Positions 1-6,025 of a stretch of DNA of 40,206 nucleotides are shown piece by piece. A program made the position numbers and the translations under genes. Source of the stretch: UBA6264 sp964531505 (GTDB lineage: Bacteria; Patescibacteriota; Patescibacteriia; UBA2591; UBA6264); contig CAZHDT010000004.1 of NCBI GenBank assembly GCA_964531505.1, forward strand, positions 1 to 40,206. Reading direction: 5' to 3'. The notes beneath the pieces were generated by a model. The model searched no databases. It saw only the letters and a program-made list of their open reading frames with translations, and was not told where the DNA came from. Within the stretch, counting starts at the first letter, position 1. Each line of letters opens with the position of its first letter.

Positions 1-50
1 GTTAGTAAGGGCAGTTTTTTTTATTATCTTTAAATTTATCCACAATTAAA

Positions 51-80
51 TTGTTAACTTATCGTTTCTCATAGTATACA
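51..80 (+). promoter_or_regulatory. putative sigma70-type promoter of the AbiEi-like gene
   Basis: A TTGTTA box (51-56) and a TATACA box (75-80) are separated by 18 bp, an acceptable sigma70-type spacing. Transcription would start about 7 bp downstream, leaving only a few bases before the ATG at 94. The -10 box lies inside the palindrome at 61-105, so a protein bound there would block RNA polymerase. This is inference from consensus matching only. Confidence 0.4.
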
Positions 81-105
81 ATAATTGTATACTATGAGAA
101 ACGAT
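61..105. promoter_or_regulatory. 45-bp near-perfect palindrome (operator candidate)
   Basis: Arms 61-82 and 84-105 are perfect 22-bp inverted repeats around one central base (83). The core reads AGTATACAAT/ATTGTATACT. The palindrome covers the putative -10 box and the ATG start codon at 94 of the downstream AbiEi-type gene. Such length and symmetry at a regulator's own start codon suggests autoregulation, since AbiEi-family antitoxins are known DNA-binding autorepressors. It could also fold as an RNA hairpin hiding the start codon. The symmetry is seen directly; the binding protein is inferred. Confidence 0.75.
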
Positions 106-750
106 ATAACACAAACAATAACAGCTAAAATTATTGAATCAATAAAGGATTCTCCTTATTTTAGTATTGAAAATCTAAAATTTATTAGTGAGGTTAGTAG
201 TGGATATTTAAAAATCATTTTATATCGCTTACTTAAAAAGGGTTATATTATAAGATTAAAAAAAGGAATCTATGTGTCTAAAAATTTTATAAACGATGTT
301 AAAAATAAAAATCTTTTATCTCCATATTTAGAATTTATGGCGGGAAAAATCTATCAGCCCTCTTATTTAAGTTTGAATTATATTTTATCTGAAAATGAAA
401 TTTTAACCGAAATGCCAAAAAATTTCACCCTTATAAGCGCAAAAAAAACAAATATCTTAACAAACCGTTTTGGCAAATTCATTTATCATAAAATTAAAAA
501 AACCTTTTTACCGGCTTTAAAATAGAAAAAATAAATAATTTTTTGATTTCAAAAGCGACCAAGGCAAAAACTCTTTTTGATTTTTTATATTTAAAGAAAA
601 ATTTAATTACAGATAAAACTTACTTAAACGAATTAAGACTAAATCTGGAAAACTTTAATAAAAATGATAAATTAGAATTTAATAAATATGTTTCCATTGA
701 AGGGTCTAAAAAAAATGAAAATTATTCATAATTTAACTTTTCAAAAATAA
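94..750 (+). pseudogene. AbiEi-type antitoxin/winged-helix regulator, frameshifted
   Basis: The reading frame from ATG 94 (or TTG 85) to the stop at 523-525 encodes an N-terminal winged-helix region (YRLLKKGYIIRLKKGIYVS), then a segment typical of AbiEi antitoxin domains (YQPSYLSLNYILSENEI and FGKFIYHKIKK). The family's C-terminal motif, ISKATKAKTLFDFLYL, continues in another frame (543-731). Adding one T to the T5 run at 505-509 joins the two parts with no stop (…KKTFFTGFKIEKINNF…). Removing one A from the A8 run at 708-715 would then give a C-terminus ending at 748-750; without that second change it ends at 731. No AbiEii nucleotidyltransferase toxin follows, so this is an orphan regulator or antitoxin relic. 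The breaks lie in homopolymers and could be sequencing errors or slippage sites. Family assignment is fairly secure; loss of function is not. Confidence 0.65.
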
Positions 751-923
751 CAAATAAAAAAATAAAATTATTATCGTCTCAAGAAGAAACAACTAATGTA
801 TTTCAAAAAAATAGCAAAAGACATAAAAAAAATACTTGAAAATCAATTAAAAACAATATAATTTTACAAAAAAATAAATAATTAAAAAAGAACTAAAAGA
901 ATGTTTTTAAAAAAACAAGAATT

Positions 924-987
924 GCCTAGATTTTAATTATTTTGCATAGATATTGACAAATTTACATAGATTTAATAAAATATCTAT
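924..987 (+). promoter_or_regulatory. strong promoter with 20-bp-spaced TAGA repeats
   Basis: A TTGACA box (953-958) and a TAAAAT box (976-981) with a 17-bp spacer form a near-consensus sigma70 promoter. Its expected start site is at or next to the ATG at 991, so the transcript would be leaderless; no Shine-Dalgarno sequence is present. TAGA cores occur at 927, 947 and 967, exactly 20 bp apart (same helix face), within CCTAGATTTT, CATAGATATT and CATAGATTTA. ATAGATATT (946-954) is also repeated in inverted form at 979-987, bracketing the promoter. The downstream gene encodes a MerR/BldC-type DNA-binding domain, so these are plausible self-binding sites. The stretch 751-923 is very AT-rich and I see nothing else in it. 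Confidence 0.65.
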
Positions 988-990
988 ACA

Positions 991-1722
991 ATGGAAAAAG
1001 AAGATAAAAATCTTTTAACTATAAGTGAGGCGGCTAAATTTTTAGAGGTTTCAATAGACACCTTGAGACGCTGGGATTTAAAAGGAAAGCTTAAGGCGGT
1101 CAGAAGCTCAGGCGGCCATCGTTATTATTCCAAAGAGCAGTTGGAGAGTTTTGTGTTGGATCTTAAGGCCATCGCTCGAGTTTGGGCCGAAAGTCAAACG
1201 GCTTCGGAGTTGTTATCAGATCACTATTGCTACACACAAGATATTTTCAAAGCACGACTTGATAGAATGGCTTTTGACCTTGACCGCAATCCAACTACAA
1301 AAACTTTAACTCCCTTAATTGTCGCAATAACAGGTGAGATTGGTAATAATTCATTTGATCACAATTTCGGCAATTGGCCAGATGTGCCCGGCGTTTTTTT
1401 CGCTTACGATATAAACAAACGCATTATTGTTCTTGCTGACCGAGGCGTGGGTATCCGTACGACACTTTTGCGGGTACGGCCAAATTTAAAGGATGATATA
1501 ATGGCTTTGTCCGTAGCGTTTATCGAGCGTCTTTCCGGACGTTCTCCAGAACAAAGAGGAAATGGCCTAAAATTTGTCAATAATGTTGCAATTAAAAATT
1601 CAATAGGTGTTTCTTTGCAATCGGGTACTGCCGTAGCAGAGATTGCCAAGTTAAATGGTATTTTAAAAGTTAGCCTGGCAGACAGATATATCCGCGGTAC
1701 GCTAAGTGTGATAACATATTAA
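991..1722 (+). CDS. MerR/BldC-type HTH protein fused to a GHKL (HATPase) domain
   Basis: Residues 8-55 form a MerR/BldC-type helix-turn-helix with the wing signature: LLTISEAAKFLEVS, then TLRRWDLKGKL, then GGHRYYSKEQL. A linker (56-105) leads to a GHKL-fold ATP-binding domain: N box E116-IGNN-SFDHN, G1 box D150-RGVG and G2 box G190-NGL. These are the ATP-contact motifs shared by histidine kinases and SpoIIAB/RsbW anti-sigma kinases. There is no histidine-phosphoacceptor helix and no membrane segment, so it is a soluble, directly DNA-binding ATPase. It sits 5 nt before a STAS-like gene. By analogy with SpoIIAB-SpoIIAA, the pair may be an ATP-controlled DNA-binding switch with a STAS partner. 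G+C is visibly higher than in the flanks, suggesting transfer. Domain calls are secure; the function is inferred. Confidence 0.8.
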   Translation: MEKEDKNLLTISEAAKFLEVSIDTLRRWDLKGKLKAVRSSGGHRYYSKEQLESFVLDLKAIARVWAESQTASELLSDHYCYTQDIFKARLDRMAFDLDRNPTTKTLTPLIVAITGEIGNNSFDHNFGNWPDVPGVFFAYDINKRIIVLADRGVGIRTTLLRVRPNLKDDIMALSVAFIERLSGRSPEQRGNGLKFVNNVAIKNSIGVSLQSGTAVAEIAKLNGILKVSLADRYIRGTLSVITY

Positions 1723-1727
1723 TTATT

Positions 1728-2000
1728 ATGCGCATAGAACTTAAAAAATTCGGCAAAGTATTAACTTCGCGTCCTGCGGGTAAAGAGGCATTTGCGGCAA
1801 TTCGTCCAATCCTTGATACTAACGCCGACATAGTGGAGATTGATTTCTCTGATATTATTTCGCTTGGGCCTTCTTGGGCAGATGAATTTTTTACTGCTCT
1901 CAAAAATATGTATAAAAACCGAGTAAAATATTTGCCCACAGACAATCAATCAGTAATAGAAACCTTAAAGATATTAGGGGAAATAGATTCTTCTGTTTAA
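1728..2000 (+). CDS. STAS-like domain protein (DUF4325 type)
   Basis: This 90-residue protein has the alternating strand/helix pattern of STAS-like (DUF4325) domains. A hydrophobic strand ending in VEIDFSDIISLG is followed by PSWADEFFTALKN, where SpoIIAA-type STAS proteins have their D-S-S-G phosphorylation loop. Ser49 in GPSWADEF is the closest counterpart of that phosphoserine. It has no other domain or membrane segment. Its start lies 5 nt after the stop of the HTH-HATPase gene, so the two are almost certainly co-transcribed and probably partners. It could be an anti-anti-sigma-like antagonist, a phosphorylation target of the ATPase, or a simple dimerisation module; the sequence does not decide. 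Confidence 0.7.
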   Translation: MRIELKKFGKVLTSRPAGKEAFAAIRPILDTNADIVEIDFSDIISLGPSWADEFFTALKNMYKNRVKYLPTDNQSVIETLKILGEIDSSV

Positions 2001-2090
2001 AATTTTAAAAAAAGAAATAAAGCATTTTGGTAATAACGCTTCCAAAAATATATGTAAAATGGAGGTGTGTATTTAGCCCTTGAGGTTTGA

Positions 2091-2140
2091 CTGGGGATTG
2101 CTTCGTCCTCCGACGTAACGTCGGCGTCCTTACAATGACA
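2091..2140 (-). repeat. MITE-like intergenic repeat (TGTCATTG…GACGAAGCAATCCC type)
   Basis: Read on the minus strand, this stretch begins TGTCATTGTAAGGACG and ends GACGAAGCAATCCCCAG. That closely resembles a dispersed palindromic repeat of the form TGTCATTGCGAGGAG…GACGAAGCAATCCC that I recall from intergenic regions of several phyla. Its centre is a perfect palindrome, CCGACGT-A-ACGTCGG (2110-2124). G+C is well above that of its surroundings. The match rests on recalled consensus, not a search. Confidence 0.5.
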
Positions 2141-2150
2141 TTATGTATGT

Positions 2151-2165
2151 AGGGGTTCAACCCCT
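2151..2165. repeat. short G/C-rich hairpin
   Basis: AGGGGTT and AACCCCT form a perfect 7-bp inverted repeat around one base (2158). It begins 10 bp after the dispersed-type repeat and may belong to the same mobile or repetitive unit. There is no T-run, so it is not an obvious intrinsic terminator. Confidence 0.45.
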
Positions 2166-2305
2166 CCACTTACTATGGCAAAAGCATATTTTATTTATGG
2201 AGGAGAAAGATATATGCGGGAAGGAAATATAAACATTTTCCCCATAACTAAGATATTTCAAAAATTGCCTGAAATTTTGAAATAAATTGAATATCAAATA
2301 AAAAT

Positions 2306-4171
2306 ATGAATTTGTTTAAAAAAACTAATTTTACTCGAACGCTGTTTTTTTTGCTCTGCGATGTTATTTTAATTTCCCTTTCTTGTTGGCTGGGATTTCT
2401 TTTAAGATTTGACGGGATTATCCCCTCTCAATATTTTTTAATGATTAAAGGCTTTATTGCCTTGGCCGTCCCTTTAACTATCCTTTTTTTCCTTTTAGAG
2501 CGGCTTTATTCTGTTTCTTGGTCATATATCAGTGTGCGAGAGCTTTTAAAGGTTTTTCGAGCTATTATCGTCAGTTTTTTGGGCATAGGCGCAGCTCTTT
2601 TCATTTTCCGCCACTTGCCTATTTTTGAAGGTTTTCCCCGCTCTATTCTCTTTATTTCCGCTTTTATCGCTCTTTTAACTACTGGCGGCATTCGTTTTTC
2701 AAAAAGAATCTATTTACATGGCTTGAAAAGAAATGGAAAAAATAACAATCAAAACCTTTCTCCAATTTTAATTGTCGGCACTGGAGTGGCGGGAGAACAA
2801 TTGGTCCGCCACATTCTTTCCACTAAATCCCCTTATCAGCCGGTCGGATTCATTGATGACGACTCGTCAAAACAAAACATTCTCATTCATGGGGTAAAAA
2901 TCTTGGGAGAAATTAACCAAATTCCAGAAATTATTAAAAAACAAAAAATTCAGGAAATTATTATTGCTCTTCCCTCTGCTTCGAAAAAAATTATTAAAAA
3001 AACTGTTGTTTTAGCGCGAGAATCAGGAATTCAAAAAATAAGAATTTTACCCGGAACAAACGAGCTTTTGGCAGGAAAAATAAACCTAAGTCATTTACGA
3101 GACATATCTATTGAAGATCTTTTAGGAAGGGAAATGGTGCAAATAGATACCAAATCAATTCAAGAATATATTACTGGAAAAACTATTTTAGTGACTGGAG
3201 CAGCCGGCTCAATCGGTTCCCAGCTTTGCCAGCAAATTTGTAAATTTTATCCTAAAAAATTAATTGCTTTAGACCAGCGAGAAACTGCTACGTTTTATTT
3301 AGAGAGAGAACTTAATAAACTTTTTCCAGAAACCCAAAAATTATTTGTGATTGCTGATATTTGCCATGAAAAAAAGTTTGACCTACTTTTGGAAAGGGAA
3401 AAACCAGAAGTTATTTTTCACGCCGCCGCCTACAAACATGTTCCGATGATGGAAACCAATGCTGATGAAGCGATTAGAAATAATATTTTAGGAACTTTAA
3501 ATTTAGGAAAAGCGGCTTTAAAAAATAAAGTTAAAAAATTTGTGATGATTTCCACAGATAAGGCGATTAATCCGACCTCTATTATGGGCGCCAGCAAAAG
3601 AATGTGTGAAATGGTTTGTTTGTCGCTTAATAATCAAGCGCAAAAAACAGAGGAATTAATAACTCAATTCTGCGCCGTCAGATTTGGCAATGTTTTAGGT
3701 AGTCAAGGAAGTGTAGTGCCGGTTTTTGAAGAACAAATAAAAAGAGGCGGGCCAGTGGAAGTTACCCACCCTGAAATGAAAAGATATTTTATGGTCACTT
3801 CAGAAGCTTGCTTGTTGGTGATGCAAGCCGGGGCCATTGGTCAAGGCGGGGAAGTTTTTGTTTTAGATATGGGTCAACCGATTAAAATCGTTGACTTAGC
3901 AAGGGAAATGATTAAATTAGCGGGATTCCAACCCGATGTGGACATTCCTATTGTTTTTACTGGAGTTAGACCGGGCGAAAAACTTTTTGAAGAAATTTTG
4001 ACTAAAAATGAAATTCCCACTAAATGTGAAAAAATCTTTATTGCTTCCCTTTCTCAAATAGACGAAATAAAATTAGCTTCTACTTTAAAAGAATTTAAGG
4101 AAAACTTAGAGCAAATGAATAAGCAACAAATTATTGAAAAACTTGAAGGATTAGTTGAATTTCATAAGTAG
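2306..4171 (+). CDS. membrane-bound UDP-sugar 4,6-dehydratase (CapD/PglF/WbpM family)
   Basis: At 621 residues this matches the long, membrane-anchored members of the family. Four hydrophobic segments (about 12-34, 45-65, 83-101, 112-128) precede a first Rossmann-like CoA-binding-type domain (GTGVAGE, 158-164). The catalytic short-chain dehydrogenase domain follows, with the NAD-binding motif TGAAGSIG (297-304). The active-site region STDKAINPTSIMGASK (416-431) has Met427 and Lys431 in the M-x3-K arrangement of PglF/FlaA1/WbpM enzymes, where Met replaces the usual Tyr. These enzymes convert UDP-GlcNAc to a 4-keto-6-deoxy sugar for capsule, O-antigen or glycoprotein glycans at the inner membrane face. 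A chain-length determinant gene lies downstream. The exact substrate cannot be read from sequence. Confidence 0.9.
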   Translation: MNLFKKTNFTRTLFFLLCDVILISLSCWLGFLLRFDGIIPSQYFLMIKGFIALAVPLTILFFLLERLYSVSWSYISVRELLKVFRAIIVSFLGIGAALFIFRHLPIFEGFPRSILFISAFIALLTTGGIRFSKRIYLHGLKRNGKNNNQNLSPILIVGTGVAGEQLVRHILSTKSPYQPVGFIDDDSSKQNILIHGVKILGEINQIPEIIKKQKIQEIIIALPSASKKIIKKTVVLARESGIQKIRILPGTNELLAGKINLSHLRDISIEDLLGREMVQIDTKSIQEYITGKTILVTGAAGSIGSQLCQQICKFYPKKLIALDQRETATFYLERELNKLFPETQKLFVIADICHEKKFDLLLEREKPEVIFHAAAYKHVPMMETNADEAIRNNILGTLNLGKAALKNKVKKFVMISTDKAINPTSIMGASKRMCEMVCLSLNNQAQKTEELITQFCAVRFGNVLGSQGSVVPVFEEQIKRGGPVEVTHPEMKRYFMVTSEACLLVMQAGAIGQGGEVFVLDMGQPIKIVDLAREMIKLAGFQPDVDIPIVFTGVRPGEKLFEEILTKNEIPTKCEKIFIASLSQIDEIKLASTLKEFKENLEQMNKQQIIEKLEGLVEFHK

Positions 4172-4254
4172 TTGTTTAAATTGACATTAAACGTTAATTT
4201 TAAAAACGCTAAAAAACGCTTTATATCATAGACTGGAAGCGGGCTGGGGAAGGC

Positions 4255-4285
4255 AAAAGTTTGGAAGCCGAGCTTCCAAACTTTT
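4255..4285. terminator. intrinsic terminator after the sugar dehydratase gene
   Basis: Arms 4255-4268 (AAAAGTTTGGAAGC) and 4272-4285 (GCTTCCAAACTTTT) are perfectly complementary over 14 bp with a CGA loop. The T-run is short (TTTT) and the structure is symmetrical, so it may work in both directions. It lies 84 bp after the dehydratase stop codon and before the hicBA promoter. Confidence 0.75.
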
Positions 4286-4352
4286 AAATCAATTTATTAT
4301 TAATCTGTTTGACAAAGGCATTAATTGATAATATAATAAAAATATAGAACAA

Positions 4353-4391
4353 ATTGTAAAAATTGACGTGAAATAAATTTTACAATATAAT
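4353..4391 (+). promoter_or_regulatory. hicBA promoter with overlapping inverted-repeat operator
   Basis: TTGACG (4363-4368) and TATAAT (4386-4391) with a 17-bp spacer form a strong sigma70-type promoter. A perfect 9-bp inverted repeat, ATTGTAAAA (4353-4361) and TTTTACAAT (4378-4386), brackets the -35 box and touches the -10 box. The motif TACAATATA at 4381 recurs at 4412, 31 bp on, just before the hicB ATG. HicB antitoxins commonly repress their own promoters, so these are good operator candidates. The symmetry is seen; the binding is inferred. Confidence 0.7.
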
Positions 4392-4421
4392 TAAATTATA
4401 TAATTTTAATATACAATATAT

Positions 4422-4712
4422 ATGAAAAAAATAGGTATGGAATTCAATTTACCCGTTTCTATTTTTCGCGAAGGTAAAAACTTTATCGCTTATACCCCTG
4501 TCTTAGATTTATCTACCAGCGCAGATAACTATGACAGGGTTAAAAAAAGGTTTGAAGAAATAGTGGGAATATTTTTTGAAGAAACTATTAAAAACGGCGA
4601 TATTAATTCTGTTTTAAAAAACCTCGGATGGAGACGAATAAAAAAAAGCTGGTCTCCCCCGACCGTTATTTCTCAAGAGTTAAAAAATATTAAAGTACCG
4701 CTAAGTTGTTAA
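4422..4712 (+). CDS. hicB: HicB-family antitoxin
   Basis: This 96-residue protein begins with the HicB-type fold: FNLPVSIFREGKNFIAYTPVLDLSTSADNYD is split across strands that end in the family's usual 'y-P-l-d-l-s-t-q-G' position, followed by a helix with KKRFEEIVGIFFEE. HicB binds and neutralises the HicA ribonuclease and usually represses the operon through its C-terminal DNA-binding tail. The C-terminal part here is short and gives no clear ribbon-helix-helix or HTH signature, so the DNA-binding mode is uncertain. hicA starts 4 nt after its stop. The order antitoxin then toxin is reversed relative to the classical hicAB arrangement. Confidence comes mainly from pairing with the clear HicA. 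Confidence 0.8.
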   Translation: MKKIGMEFNLPVSIFREGKNFIAYTPVLDLSTSADNYDRVKKRFEEIVGIFFEETIKNGDINSVLKNLGWRRIKKSWSPPTVISQELKNIKVPLSC

Positions 4713-4716
4713 TTTT

Positions 4717-4947
4717 ATGTCTGGATTAACACCTATTCACTGGAAAAAATTTGACAAATTTTTAATATTTATTGGCTGTAAGCTTAAAAGACAAAAAGGA
4801 GATCATCGAATTTATTGGAGAAAAGGATTAAAAAGACCCATTATTATCCCGAGGGATAAATCTTTACCAATATTTATTATCTTAAATAATTTAAAATTAT
4901 TAGATTTATCAACGGAAGAATATTTAGATATATTAAAAAAAATATAA
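4717..4947 (+). CDS. hicA: HicA-family mRNA interferase toxin
   Basis: At 76 residues this is the usual HicA length. It shows the double-stranded-RNA-binding-like fold motifs: LTPIHWKKFDKFLIFIGCKL, then RQKGDHRIYWRKG with the conserved active-site histidine in G-D-H, then RPIIIPRDKSLP, and a C-terminal LSTEEYLDIL helix. HicA toxins cleave mRNA and halt growth until neutralised by HicB. It sits in a compact hicB-hicA-chain-length-determinant operon with 4-nt gaps on both sides. All expected core residues are present, so the toxin looks intact. Confidence 0.88.
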   Translation: MSGLTPIHWKKFDKFLIFIGCKLKRQKGDHRIYWRKGLKRPIIIPRDKSLPIFIILNNLKLLDLSTEEYLDILKKI

Positions 4948-4951
4948 AAAT

Positions 4952-5977
4952 ATGGACGAACAAAACAATCAAAATTATAACATTCATCTTAATCAAGACC
5001 GACCTAAACCGGATCTTGAAGAAAAAAAAGCAGAACACCATAAAAAAGTTTTTCAACAAGATGAAGAAGAGATCGATTTAAGAGACTATATTGAAGTATT
5101 GATTAAAAGAAAATGGGCTATCTTGGCTATTTTTTTAGTTGCGGTAATCGCGGCCGGGGTAATCAGTTTTCTCACTCCCCCTACTTATCAAGCCGGCAAT
5201 TTAATAGAAATCGGCCAAATTAAAAGAGCGCCATTACAAAGCTTAGAAGATTTAAAAGCCGTTTTTGAAAGAATTAGTTTTCTAAAAAAAATAGAAGATG
5301 AAATAAAAACACCTCTTGAATTAGCGGAAAATATCGCTCCGGAGACTATTACTAATATGTTTAATATAGAAAAGGCTGGCGAAGGCACGGGCTATTCAAA
5401 ATTCATAAAAATTAAGGGCCGGGCTAATACACCAGAAAAAGCGGTTATTGTGGTTAACGCCGTTACAAAAATTATCTTAGAATACCACCAAAATTTATTT
5501 TCTGTAGCGGAAGAAACTTTTAACATTGAAATGGAAATGATAAAAAATAGTAAAGAAAAAACCAAAAAAGACATTGAAAAAATTCAACAAGATATTGTCC
5601 GTTTAAACCAGGATATTCAAAAATATGAACAAGAAATTAATAAAAGAGCTGATATTCAAACAGAAGGGCAAGGAAGAATCGCGGAAAGCTATATTAACCT
5701 CTTAGCCACATCTAAAAATCAAAAAGAAAATAAAGAATCGCAATTATTGGGTTTAGAACAACAATTAGTTTCTTTTGACCAAGCAATTCAACAAAAAGAA
5801 TATGAAAAGGTTTACGAAACAAAACCGACTAAGGTGGAAGTAGAAGCTGTCTCCCCTGAAATAAGAATCGCGCCTAAAAGAAAACAGAATGTAGTCATTG
5901 CCGGAATTTTGGGCATATTTATCGGCATTTTTTACGCCTTTTGCGCTGAATATTTTTGCAAAGAAAAAAATAGTTAG
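4952..5977 (+). CDS. Wzz-type polysaccharide chain-length determinant (PCP) protein
   Basis: The 341-residue protein has a charged cytoplasmic N-terminus (1-40), the Wzz-type motif EIDLRDYIEVLIKRKW leading into a first membrane segment (about 55-75), and a following PPTYQAGNLIEIG strand. A long periplasmic-type helical region (about 180-290, rich in E/K/Q, coiled-coil-like) leads to a second membrane segment (about 313-335) with a short tail. This is the topology of polysaccharide co-polymerases that set glycan length. There is no fused or adjacent BY-kinase domain and the tail lacks a tyrosine cluster, so it resembles Wzz rather than Wzc. It starts 4 nt after hicA, an unusual operon partner. 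It is probably tied to the surface-sugar pathway of the upstream dehydratase. Confidence 0.82.
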   Translation: MDEQNNQNYNIHLNQDRPKPDLEEKKAEHHKKVFQQDEEEIDLRDYIEVLIKRKWAILAIFLVAVIAAGVISFLTPPTYQAGNLIEIGQIKRAPLQSLEDLKAVFERISFLKKIEDEIKTPLELAENIAPETITNMFNIEKAGEGTGYSKFIKIKGRANTPEKAVIVVNAVTKIILEYHQNLFSVAEETFNIEMEMIKNSKEKTKKDIEKIQQDIVRLNQDIQKYEQEINKRADIQTEGQGRIAESYINLLATSKNQKENKESQLLGLEQQLVSFDQAIQQKEYEKVYETKPTKVEVEAVSPEIRIAPKRKQNVVIAGILGIFIGIFYAFCAEYFCKEKNS

Positions 5978-5982
5978 GAATC

Positions 5983-6020
5983 AAAAAAACGCTCTCGGCC
6001 TAAGCCGAGAGCGTTTTTTT
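5983..6020. terminator. bidirectional intrinsic terminator between PCP gene and recA
   Basis: Arms 5983-5999 and 6004-6020 are perfectly complementary over 17 bp, with a GC-rich core ACGCTCTCGGC/GCCGAGAGCGT, a CTAA loop and seven A/T pairs on the outer ends. A T-run therefore follows the stem on either strand. It separates the plus-strand accessory half from the minus-strand core half and can stop both the PCP transcript and the recA transcript. Confidence 0.92.
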
Positions 6021-6025
6021 ATTTT

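Larger units (their letters stand above)
2001..2305. other. intergenic region with repeat and hairpins, no convincing gene
   Basis: About 300 bp without a supported gene. It contains a dispersed-type repeat (2091-2140), a G/C-rich hairpin (2151-2165) and an AT-rich hairpin (arms 2255-2263 and 2275-2283: ATTTCAAAA/TTTTGAAAT) shortly before the next gene. A 36-codon ORF at 2175-2285 has a GGAGGAG stretch inside it rather than upstream, resembles nothing I recognise, and is probably spurious. Confidence 0.5.

Noticed and set aside
36..44. Perfect DnaA-box sequence TTATCCACA, and near matches at about 17488-17510 and 40036-40044
   Set aside because: No cluster of boxes, no dnaA or dnaN and no AT-rich unwinding array nearby; isolated matches are expected in AT-rich DNA, so I do not call an origin.
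796..861. 21-residue ORF (MYFKKIAKDIKKILENQLKT…) after the AbiEi-like gene
   Set aside because: Too short, no ribosome-binding site, and extremely A-rich; not supported as a gene or as a toxin remnant.
2175..2285. 36-codon ORF in the intergenic region
   Set aside because: No recognisable homology, poor upstream signal, and it contains one arm of an AT-rich hairpin; probably chance.
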